64,000 nt of DNA from JAYEIA01 sp964472505. Its GTDB lineage: Bacteria > Bacteroidota > Bacteroidia > Bacteroidales > JAADGE01. Below, piece by piece: positions 18,463 through 27,000 of the stretch. The notes below the pieces were generated by a model. It saw only the letters and a list, made by a program, of their open reading frames with translations. It did not search any database and was not told the DNA's origin. Numbering within the stretch: the stretch's first letter is position 1; every line of letters begins with the position of its first letter. A program made the translations under genes and the position numbers. Where the stretch lies: assembly GCA_964472505.1 (NCBI GenBank), contig CAYYQW010000010.1:15000-78999 (forward strand), read 5' to 3'.

Positions 18463-18836
18463 GTAAAAAAGTTCTTGTTCGGATATTCCGGAATAACGAG
18501 TTGAAAGGTCATTGAGTGAATAGGTCTGGAGATTCCAGACTAACACGATTCGAAAGGTTATTGAGCGAATAGGTCTGGAGATTCCGGACTAACGAGTTGA
18601 AAGGTCATTGAGTAAACAGGTCTGGAGATTCCGGACTAACGAGTTGAAAGGTCATTAAGTAAATAGGTCTGGAGATTCCAGACTGATGAGATGAAAGGTC
18701 GATGAGCGAATAGGTCTGGATATTCCAGACTAATGAGAATAAAGGTCAACGAGTAAATAGGTCTGGAAATTCCAGACAAAGAAGATGAAGACCTTTTAGA
18801 TGACTATGTTGATGATTAAGTCTGGAGATCCCAGAT
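18114..18836. repeat. Eleven copies of a 17-bp hairpin (type B), mostly in a 47-bp tandem repeat
   Basis: Copies start at 18114, 18162, 18209, 18477, 18524, 18573, 18620, 18667, 18714, 18761 and 18820. The form is GTCTGGA-GAT-TCCAGAC with variants such as GTTCGGA/TCCGGAC that mostly keep pairing. Between them runs a related linker resembling TAACGAGTTGAAAGGTCA. Most intervals are 47 bp. The last copy ends 26 bp before the ATPase start codon, so the array would form that gene's leader. Open frames on the minus strand here are by-products of the repeat. Confidence 0.85.
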
Positions 18837-18862
18837 AAATATAAAATAACAAAATATTTACT

Positions 18863-20278
18863 ATGAAAATACAAGATTATATAAAACAAATAAATGAATT
18901 AGCAGTTTCTACATCAAATAAGGTGGAGGGATATTTTCGCATCGGAAAATTTCTTTTACCTATAGAAGATAAGGTTATTGATACCATTGGAAAAGAAATG
19001 CCTTCCGGTTATAAAGGTACGGATTTAAAAGCTGCCAGACAGTTTTTTAAAAAATTTAGAAACAACATTGATTACTTGGATTTGATCTATCAAATAAGTT
19101 GGAGTCATATAAAAGAGCAACTGATAAAGGACAAACTGGAAACAGAAGAGCGGTTTTATTATTTGCAAAAAACAATTTCCGAGAACTGGACTTTAAAAGA
19201 GCTTAAAAACAGCATAGAAGAAGATGTTTATGAAAGATTTTTATCGGTTCTGGAAAAGAATGACTACAAATTTACAATTGAAAAGCTAACAATAAAAAAC
19301 TACAAAGCATTAAAAAATATTGAAATAATAAAACCGTCCCGCTTTTTGGTATTTGCTGGAGCTAATGCAACAGGTAAATCAAGTATTTTTGAGGCGCTCG
19401 AATTTCTGATGCACTCAGCCATGACAACCGGTAATTTTGTTTTTGGAATTTTTGGCGGAAAAGACGAAGTATTAAATTATGATATTCAGCAAGAAGGCAC
19501 ACAAGACAAAGAAATGGTAATACGTCTCGAATTATCTTTTACAGATGAAAGCACTAATCAAATTGAAACAAGCTGTTTTGGTTTTACTTACAATCATAAT
19601 TCCGGCAAAATACTTCGTGAAACCACCGGCAGTAAAGAATTAGACGAACATATTGTAAATTCATTTTCCCGTATTTTTATTAATAATGTCAAAAGGGCAG
19701 AAAATAAATTTAAACTTCCAAATAAATTATGGTTAGATGCTTCTAATTTGAATAAAATTCTTAAAAACATTTTAAATGATGATAAAAAAAGAAAAGAAAT
19801 AAATGAATGGTTAGAGCTTTTTATTCCTGAGTTTGAAAAAATAGAGGTTGAAAAGGATTTAGAAGGACAAGAGAAACTGTTGGTTTATGAAACATCGTAC
19901 AAAAACAGAGCTTTTTCAGGAAAATTAATATCTGAAGGAACAATGAATATTCTTGCTCTAATTGCTTCTATTTATCAATTTGATGCGCCTCAATTTTTAA
20001 GCATCGAAGAGCCGGAAACCGGATTAAATCCTGCTGCTTTGAAAACTCTTATTCCTTTTTTTGAAGAAATGACACGCAAAAAGAAACATCATATTTGGAT
20101 TACAACGCATTCATTATCTGTTGTGGCTGAATTAAAAAATGAAAATCAACTGGCAATTGTTAATAAAAAAGAAGGAAAAACCAATGTAAATCTATGTAAA
20201 GAAGGAGATTTTGAAGATATGAAACCGGAGGAAGCCTGGATGAAAAACATGCTCAAAGGAGGTGGCTTGCCATGGTAA
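18863..20278 (+). CDS. DUF1016-type N-terminal domain fused to an OLD/AAA15-type ATPase
   Basis: A 471-residue protein of two parts. Residues about 20-120 (YFRIGKFLLP, LKAARQFFKKF, QISWSHIKEQLI, FYYLQKTISENWTLKEL) resemble the N-terminal domain of DUF1016/YhcG proteins, where a PD-(D/E)XK nuclease normally follows. Here an ABC/SMC-like ATPase follows: Walker A GANATGKSS (166-174), signature SEGT (357-360), Walker B FLSIEEPETGLNP (378-390) and H416 in WITTHS. ATPases of this class pair with TOPRIM nucleases in anti-phage systems (OLD, Gabija, PARIS). The end overlaps the next gene (ATGGTAA). A defence role is inferred; I know of no named system with this fusion. Confidence 0.8.
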   Translation: MKIQDYIKQINELAVSTSNKVEGYFRIGKFLLPIEDKVIDTIGKEMPSGYKGTDLKAARQFFKKFRNNIDYLDLIYQISWSHIKEQLIKDKLETEERFYYLQKTISENWTLKELKNSIEEDVYERFLSVLEKNDYKFTIEKLTIKNYKALKNIEIIKPSRFLVFAGANATGKSSIFEALEFLMHSAMTTGNFVFGIFGGKDEVLNYDIQQEGTQDKEMVIRLELSFTDESTNQIETSCFGFTYNHNSGKILRETTGSKELDEHIVNSFSRIFINNVKRAENKFKLPNKLWLDASNLNKILKNILNDDKKRKEINEWLELFIPEFEKIEVEKDLEGQEKLLVYETSYKNRAFSGKLISEGTMNILALIASIYQFDAPQFLSIEEPETGLNPAALKTLIPFFEEMTRKKKHHIWITTHSLSVVAELKNENQLAIVNKKEGKTNVNLCKEGDFEDMKPEEAWMKNMLKGGGLPW

Positions 20279-21029
20279 GTATAGGCTTTATTGTGGAAGG
20301 TACTTCTGATAAAATAATACTTGAATCCGACTATTTTAAAAAGCTGTATCATAGATTGGGACTTCATGTTGAGAGTGATTTTTTTAGAATAGCAGAAAAC
20401 AAACCGGATATAAAAAAATCATTGATTGATTTCTATAACTCTTTAACAAAAAACAAATTAGATATTATTTTCTTGTTGGCAGACCAAGATGCCGATGATT
20501 GTTTTTTAAAAACAAAGAATGATATTTTGACTTTTAGTTTTTAAAAACAAAGAATGATATTTTGACTTTTAGAGGTAATAAGAATTATATTTTTCAAAAC
20601 ATTACGTTTGTTGTAATGATTAGAGAAATGGAAGCATGGTTTTTAGCAGATAGTGTTTTGGGGTTTAATATTGAAGAGCCGGAAAAAGTTGACAATCCAT
20701 CAGAAATTATCGAAAAGAAATATGATATAAGCTGTCATGTCAGAATTGCAAATAGAGTTAAAAACAACTTTTCGTTAGAAAGAGCCGCTAAAAACTCATT
20801 AAGCGCAAAACGCTTTCTTGAAAAACTTAGTAATTTAGCTCCGGTATTTACTCTATCAAGTGATGTTAAAAAAGAAATTCCTGAAAACATATTCAATTCG
20901 CTACAATTTTTATGTAAAGAGGAATTTAGAAGTATTGAGCTATTTCAAGAAAAATTGCATCAAAATTTCGGAAAAGATTTAGACCAATACAAACAAACTT
21001 TAACCGAACATTTAATAGAAACCAAATAA
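20272..21029 (+). pseudogene. TOPRIM-like (DUF4276-type) gene interrupted by a 35-bp tandem duplication
   Basis: The frame opens with SIGFIVEGTSDKIIL (the TOPRIM Glu motif) and LLADQDADD (the DxD motif) near residues 3-77, then stops at 20542-20544. The continuation RGNKNYIFQNITFVVMIREM runs in another frame to 21029. The break is an exact 35-bp tandem repeat, 20503-20537 and 20538-20572. Removing one copy gives an uninterrupted 240-residue protein. The start overlaps the ATPase stop by 7 bp, so the two genes are coupled. TOPRIM partners of OLD-like ATPases are nucleases. Either the gene is inactivated here or it is switched by loss and gain of the repeat; an assembly error is also possible. 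Confidence 0.85.
20503..20572. repeat. Exact 35-bp tandem duplication
   Basis: Two adjacent identical 35-bp units. The first begins in frame at codon 78 of the TOPRIM-like gene. Since 35 is not a multiple of three, the second unit shifts the frame and brings in a TAA. Confidence 0.95.
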
Positions 21030-21112
21030 ATGACAAAAAGAACTAAAAAAGCACAAAAGAAAGGTTAACATCGCACTTAACACGGTCGGTGACAGCTGCT
21101 TGCTTTACTTCG

Positions 21113-21154
21113 GCGGGGTAGCTGCCTTTACACTATTCAAGACGGCTACCCCGC
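21113..21154. terminator. Hairpin after the ATPase/TOPRIM operon
   Basis: Arms GCGGGGTAGC (21113-21122) and GCTACCCCGC (21145-21154) pair perfectly over a 22-nt loop. It lies between the end of the operon and the convergent LptF/G gene and may end transcripts from both sides; a T-tract is weak. Confidence 0.5.
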
Positions 21155-21242
21155 TTTAAACTCCAAATACAATACCATAAAAATACTTGAGAGAAAAATT
21201 TCGCTGTGATATTTACCGGCACACAAAGAATTTTGACAAACC

Positions 21243-22319
21243 CTACTTAGGCGCGCGCCGATATAAGAAAACAGCCACTACGGCAAACAGCAGGTTGGGA
21301 ATCCAAGCGGAAAGCCAAGGATCCAAATTTCCTTTAAGCGAAAATTGAGCGGAAATCTGCATAAAAAAGATGTACGAAAAGCTGATTAACAAGCCGATAC
21401 CCAAATTCAGGCCGGTACCGCCCCGAGTTTTCTTGGAGGCCACCGAAACCCCAATAAGTGTAAGTATGAAAGTAGAAAAAGGGAAAGCAAGGCGCTGATG
21501 TTTTTCAAGCAGGTATGAATTAATATCCGTTTCGCCTCTCAAGCGTTTGTCTTCAATTAATTCATTGAGTTCAAAATAATTAAGCGTCATTTTGTCGTTG
21601 TCTTTACCTTCAAAATCTGCCGGCGTAATATTTATTGTGCTGTCCATAATGCTGCCGGTAGTCAGTTTTTCGCCGATTTCGGTAAAATCGCGAATTTGAT
21701 AATTGCGAATTTCCCATGTTTTGGCATCTTCTTTCCAACGCGCCATCTGCGACATCAATTTAGACTTTAATTCTTTCCCGTCAAATTTCTCTATGGAAAA
21801 CTTATAACCGGTATTGGTTACGGTTTTGAAACTTTCCATATAAATAAACACGCCCGGTTCAATTTGTTTATGAATGTTGCGCTCATTATTATAGTAAGTT
21901 CCCGTTATATAAGTATCTTCAAAGTCCAATCGTACGGCATTGGCAGGCGGTATAATAAAATTACTCAAAATAAAAGAAAATACCGCAAGTACGGATGCGG
22001 CAATAAAATAAGGCCGCAATAATCGCTTGAAACTTATACCGTTTGCCAAAAAAGCTATAATTTCGGAATGACTTGCGAGTTTGGACGTAAAAAAAACAAC
22101 CGCAATAAAAATGAACAAAAACATGAACAAGTTCGTATAAAAAGGAATAAAGTTCAGATAATAATCAAACACAATGTTCTCCAAAGGCGCCTTTTTATCA
22201 ATAAAATCATCCATTTTCTCGGTTATGTCTATCACAATAGCCAAACTGATGATAAGAATAATGGCAAAGAAAAAAGTGGCAAGAAATTTCTTTATGATAT
22301 AACGGTCCAACAGCTTCAT
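21243..22319 (-). CDS. LptF/LptG-family permease
   Basis: A 358-residue inner-membrane protein of the YjgP/YjgQ family, the permease of the LptBFGC transporter that moves lipopolysaccharide to the outer membrane. The start MKLLDRYIIKKFLATFFFA and the coupling-helix region SHSEIIAFLANGISFKRLLRPYF are characteristic. Three N-terminal helices, a periplasmic beta-jellyroll (about 125-270) and three C-terminal helices follow, with RLAFPFSTFILTLIGVSVASK near 280. Bacteroidota scatter lpt genes, so it is unclear whether this copy acts as F or G. Confidence 0.92.
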   Translation of the reverse strand: MKLLDRYIIKKFLATFFFAIILIISLAIVIDITEKMDDFIDKKAPLENIVFDYYLNFIPFYTNLFMFLFIFIAVVFFTSKLASHSEIIAFLANGISFKRLLRPYFIAASVLAVFSFILSNFIIPPANAVRLDFEDTYITGTYYNNERNIHKQIEPGVFIYMESFKTVTNTGYKFSIEKFDGKELKSKLMSQMARWKEDAKTWEIRNYQIRDFTEIGEKLTTGSIMDSTINITPADFEGKDNDKMTLNYFELNELIEDKRLRGETDINSYLLEKHQRLAFPFSTFILTLIGVSVASKKTRGGTGLNLGIGLLISFSYIFFMQISAQFSLKGNLDPWLSAWIPNLLFAVVAVFLYRRAPK

Positions 22320-22351
22320 CCTAACAGCTCTTATTTAAAAAATTGCAAAAT

Positions 22352-22359
22352 CAAAAGTA
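22352..22359 (-). promoter_or_regulatory. Possible -7 element of the LptF/G gene
   Basis: Minus-strand TACTTTTG about 30 bp before the start codon fits the Bacteroidetes -7 element. The -33 element is not clear. Confidence 0.4.
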
Positions 22360-22366
22360 GCATTTA

Positions 22367-22398
22367 TTTACTAATTAAAAAATTCTTGAGTAAGTTTG
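22367..22398 (+). promoter_or_regulatory. Promoter of the DUF1858-ribBA pair
   Basis: TAAGTTTG (22391-22398) matches the -7 element, and TTTA lies 20 bp upstream at the -33 position. It is about 40 bp before the start at 22435. Confidence 0.5.
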
Positions 22399-22434
22399 CA
22401 GTTCACAGATTACAGAATTAAAAAATTACAAGAT

Positions 22435-22701
22435 ATGAAAATTACAAGAGAAACTTCCATAGAAGAATTAACCGAAGACTACAACTTTGCCGTAAAGTAT
22501 TTGTCGGACAAAGGCATACGCTGTATTGTATGCGGCGAACCTATTTGGGGAACTTTGGAAGAGGCCTGTCAAGAAAAAAATTTCAGCGATGACGATATTG
22601 ACGCCATTGTGAAAGAAATGAACGAACTGGCTGAAAATGACCCGGGAAAAAACCAAAACAATACAGATTCTCAAATTGATACCGGAAAAATAAATTTATA
22701 A
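22435..22701 (+). CDS. DUF1858-like small redox-disulfide protein
   Basis: An 88-residue protein beginning MKITRETSIEELTEDYNFAVKYL, with the paired cysteines in GIRCIVCGEPIWGTLEEAC. This matches the DUF1858 hybrid-cluster-associated redox disulfide domain found in anaerobes. A start 13 codons upstream (22396) is possible but would lie at or before the transcription start. It ends 8 bp before ribBA, so the two are likely co-transcribed. The function is unknown. Confidence 0.8.
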   Translation: MKITRETSIEELTEDYNFAVKYLSDKGIRCIVCGEPIWGTLEEACQEKNFSDDDIDAIVKEMNELAENDPGKNQNNTDSQIDTGKINL

Positions 22702-22709
22702 TAAAAGAT

Positions 22710-23942
22710 ATGAAAAGCCCACAAGAGGAAATAAAACTTAACAGCCCCGAAGAAGCTATAGAAGCCGTTAAAAAAGGGGAAATCATAATTGTAGTTGATG
22801 ACGAAGACCGCGAAAACGAAGGTGATTTTATTACTTCGTCGGAATTAATAACAAAGGAAAAAGTAAACTTTATGGCCAAACACGGCCGAGGGCTTATTTG
22901 TGCCGCCGTATCTGAAGATCGTTGCGACGCATTGGATCTGGATCTCATGGTAGGAAAAGGCAGCAATACCTCCCTGCACGAAACTCCTTTTACCGTATCA
23001 GTAGATTTAATCGGACAGGGCTGCACCACCGGAATTTCAGCTTCCGACCGCTGTAAAACCATTAAAGCACTGACCAATCCGGAAACAAAAGCAACAGATT
23101 TGGCACGCCCCGGGCATATTTTCCCACTGAAAGCCAAAAACCAAGGCGTGCTCAGGCGAGCCGGCCACACCGAAGCCGCACTCGACCTATCGCGCCTCGC
23201 CGGACTAAAACCGGGCGGAGCGCTTGTAGAAATAATGAATGAAGACGGCACCATGGCTCGGCTTCCGGAGCTGGTTAAAGTAGCCGAAAAATTTAATCTT
23301 AAAATCATTTCCATAAAAGAGTTGATTGCCTATCGGCTGAAAAAGGAATCGAGCATAGAACGCGGCGAAAAAGTAAAAATGCCCACCAATTACGGTAATT
23401 TCGATCTGATTCCCTACCGGCAAATATCTAACGGATTGGAACATTCCGCTCTTATCAAAGGCGAGTGGGAAGAAGATGAGCCGGTATTGGTGCGTGTGCA
23501 TTCATCTTGTGTTACCGGAGATATTTTTGGCTCAAAACGCTGCGATTGCGGCGACCAATTACATCTCGCCATGGAAAAAGTAGATAAAAACGGAAAAGGC
23601 GTAGTGCTTTACATGAACCAGGAAGGCCGCGGTATTGGGTATTTCAATAAAATCAAAACCTACAAATTGCAGGAAGAAGGTTACGATACCGTAGAAGCGA
23701 ACCATAAACTCGGATTTAAAGATGATTTGCGCGATTATGGTGTAGGCGCTCAAATTCTCAGAGATTTAAACATCCGTAAAATACGTCTGCTTACCAACAA
23801 TCCGGTAAAACGTGCCGGACTGGAAGGCTATGGATTGGAAATTGTGGAAACCGTTCCTTTGGAAGCAGAATACAATCAATACAACCGCTTTTATATGAAA
23901 ACCAAAAAAATAAAAATGGGCCACGATTTGCATAAAATATAG
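22710..23942 (+). CDS. ribBA: Bifunctional DHBP synthase / GTP cyclohydrolase II
   Basis: Supplies both branches of riboflavin synthesis. Residues about 10-205 form the RibB half (DDEDRENEGDF metal site, GHIFPLKA and GHTEAALDLSRLAG blocks); residues about 215-405 form the RibA half with the zinc-cysteine site SSCVTGDIFGSKRCDCGDQ and the catalytic NQEGRGIG. All key residues are present and the length (410) is normal. No FMN riboswitch is visible upstream. Confidence 0.96.
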   Translation: MKSPQEEIKLNSPEEAIEAVKKGEIIIVVDDEDRENEGDFITSSELITKEKVNFMAKHGRGLICAAVSEDRCDALDLDLMVGKGSNTSLHETPFTVSVDLIGQGCTTGISASDRCKTIKALTNPETKATDLARPGHIFPLKAKNQGVLRRAGHTEAALDLSRLAGLKPGGALVEIMNEDGTMARLPELVKVAEKFNLKIISIKELIAYRLKKESSIERGEKVKMPTNYGNFDLIPYRQISNGLEHSALIKGEWEEDEPVLVRVHSSCVTGDIFGSKRCDCGDQLHLAMEKVDKNGKGVVLYMNQEGRGIGYFNKIKTYKLQEEGYDTVEANHKLGFKDDLRDYGVGAQILRDLNIRKIRLLTNNPVKRAGLEGYGLEIVETVPLEAEYNQYNRFYMKTKKIKMGHDLHKI

Positions 23943-23993
23943 CTTTACGCCCAAGTTACCGGCCCGTTTTCCCAACGGCTGCATGCATGTTAC

Positions 23994-24037
23994 AATAAAG
24001 ATGCAACCATATTTCAAGGGTTTGCATCTTTATTATA
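23994..24037 (+). terminator. Terminator after ribBA
   Basis: Arms AATAAAGATGCAA (23994-24006) and TTGCATCTTTATT (24022-24034) form a perfect 13-bp stem with a 15-nt loop, followed by an AT-rich stretch. Confidence 0.65.
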
Positions 24038-24057
24038 ATTAATTTCTAATATTAAGT

Positions 24058-27000
24058 ATGATGAAAAAAATACTTCTGCTGCTGTCAATTACAGCATTTC
24101 TGCTCCAAACCGGAGTGGCCCAAAACGGTATAATTCCCTTAAAATCGGAAAAAGCTTCTTTACAGGTAAAACAACAAAAAAATGAAGCGGACTTCCGACT
24201 GACTGTCAGCCACACGGCCATAAAAAGCTTATCGGTTAACACCAAAAAAGGTAAATTCGATGAAATCTCAATAACCGGCGCCTCATACATCGGAAAACCG
24301 GGTATGCCCAAACTGCCGGCATACACAAAATTAATTGAAGTTCCCGAGGGTGCTGAAATTGTACTGAAAGTAAAAAGTTTTGACAGCCGGGAATACAAAC
24401 TTGAAGCATTTGGAATTGAAAATCCGATAATGCCGGTACAACCGAGCATACGCAAAGATCAAGACCCGGAAAAACTTAAATTTCACTATCTGAAAGATGC
24501 TTATACATCGAAAAATTTTACCGATTATGAAATTGTAAGCGCAGATCCGATAGGCTCCATGCGCGGTATCCGGATAGCCAAGCTTTCAATAGCTCCGGTT
24601 AATTATAATCCCGACAAAGGCACCATAAAGGTTTATAACAATATTGAAATAGAAGTTAGTTTTAAAAATACCGACAAAAAGCTGACACAAGATGCCCGGC
24701 GCAAGGCTTATTCGCCTTATTTTGAACCGGTGTATTCTAAACTCATAAATCACAAAAACATGGCTGACGACCACCCGGATCTGACAAAATATCCGGTAAA
24801 AATGCTGATTCTGTCCGACCGCATGTTTGAAGAAGCTCTACAGCCGTATATTGATTGGAAAACTAAAAAGGGTTTTGAAGTCATTGTAAACTATACCGAT
24901 GAAGGGTACGAAAGTGTTTCCGAAATTAAAAATTGGATACAAACTCATTACGAATCTTCCGGCCCCGACGATCCGGCTCCGAGTTTTTGTTTGCTGGTAG
25001 GTGATACGGATCAAATACCGGCTTCACAAGTCGCCAACCAATCCAATCAAAAAACAGACCTCTACTATTTCAGCCAAGACGGCGACTATTTTCCCGAAAT
25101 GTATTACGGCCGTTTTTCTGCCAATAACTTGGAGCAACTTCAACCCCAAATTGACAAGACGCTCTATTACGAACAATACCAATTTTCCGACCCCACATTT
25201 TTGGATGACGTAACCCTGATTGCCGGAGTCGATGCCGAGTGGAATCCAAACGTAGGGCAACCCACCGTACAATACGGAACCGACAATTACTTTAACAGCA
25301 GTTTCGGTTTTGTGAATGTAAATGACTATTTGGACAGCTACGCCGGTTGCTACGACAATGAGCGAATTGCCGTTTCGCTTATCAACTATACCGCACATTG
25401 CAACCAAGGCGGATGGGGCAATCCGAGTTTTTCCGTCAGCAACGCACACAATACCGTAAATCAAGGTCAATATCCGCTTGCCGTAGGTAATTGCTGCTTG
25501 TCTGCCGACTTTGGATTCAGCAGTGAGTGCATCGGTGAAGCATGGGTACGCGCAGAAAACGGAGCGGTTGCATACATAGGCTCATCACCCAATACTTTTT
25601 GGTTTGAAGATTTTTATTGGGCCGTAGGCGCTTTTCCTATTGAAGGTGATAATGACGGTTACGTACCTACCACGGAAGAAACAAGTATGGGTGTTTACGA
25701 TGCCATGTTCCTGAGCGATTATACAAGCGTGGGTGCAACCATATTTCTGGGCAATCTGGCCGTAACCGAAGCAGATGTTGGAAGTTACATCCCGGAATAC
25801 TATTGGGAGGCCTACAACGCTTTAGGCGACCCCTCATTAGTCAGCTACAAAACACAAGGCTCCGACAATAAGGTATCGCATGCATCCAAAATTATTATCG
25901 GTATTGAAAGCTTTGAAATATCAGCCGAATCGGGCTCTTATGCCGCCGTTTCAAAAGACGGCATTCTGCATGGTGCTGCACTGGTGGGCGAAAGCGGAAC
26001 GGCCGTACTCTCAATCAAGCCGATTCCTGAAGCCGGCGATGTGGACATCGTTGTGACCAAACCGCAATATAAACCTTACATCAACAGCATTCCGGCAAGT
26101 CCGGCCGACGGGCCCTACATTATCACGGAAAGCTATACCGATGAAATCGTCTATAATCAAAGTACGGATTTGAACATTGCACTCAAAAACATCGGCAGCG
26201 ATCCGGCTACGGATGTACAGGTAAATATTTCAAGCCCGGATGCAAATGCACAAATCACAAATCCAAGCCACAACTACGGCGATATAGCCGCTGACGAAAT
26301 CAGTTCAGCTTCACCGTCCGGCACCTTTACCCTCAGCATACCCAATAATTTGGAAAACGGCCGCGAAATACCCATAGAAATTAACATAAGCGACGACCAA
26401 AGTAATTCATGGCTTTACACCAAAAACATCCGCGTAAAAGCGCCCAAAACTTCAAGCTCTGAGGTTTTTGTAACTAACGACGATAACGAAAATTTTCAGT
26501 TGGATCCCGGAGAAAGTGCGGATATAAACTTCACAGTTACAAATACAGGCGATGCGGGCGCAGATTTCAGCAGCGAACTTTCCGTAAGCAATGACCCGAA
26601 CGCATACTTAAGCCTTGGCGAAACAAGCACGGAACCGGTATTTATTTCAGCCGGCCAATCCTATGACTTTAGTTTCCCCAATGCAACTGCAGCTTCCGAA
26701 ACTCCCGAGGGCACAAAAATTGGACTGGCACTGACAGTTCTTTCCGGTGAATCAGCACAATACAGCTCCACCCTAAGTCGAGAAATTATCATTGGAACCA
26801 CTCCGGAATATTTAATCAGCAATCAGGGAGCATATAATGTATGCACGGGAGTTTTTCTGGACTCCGGCGGAGCTGATAATAATTATTCAGACGATGAAAA
26901 CAACAGCTTAACATTTTATCCCTTGCAAGCAGGCCAAATGATTAGTCTGAATTTTGAAGAATTTAGTATCGAACCAAATAACAACAACGGAGGGTGCTAT

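Noticed and set aside
17982..18546. Two minus-strand reading frames of 71 and 122 codons
   Set aside because: They are by-products of the tandem hairpins, with repeated peptide words and no start or promoter context.
18114..18836. CRISPR array
   Set aside because: The repeats are short palindromes with linkers that are themselves similar; there are no unique spacers and no cas genes.
21030..21068. A 12-codon frame directly after the TOPRIM-like gene
   Set aside because: It is too short and lysine-rich by base composition; no sign of selection.
22320..22434. FMN riboswitch before ribBA
   Set aside because: No RFN-like conserved stems are visible, and ribBA follows another gene by 8 bp.
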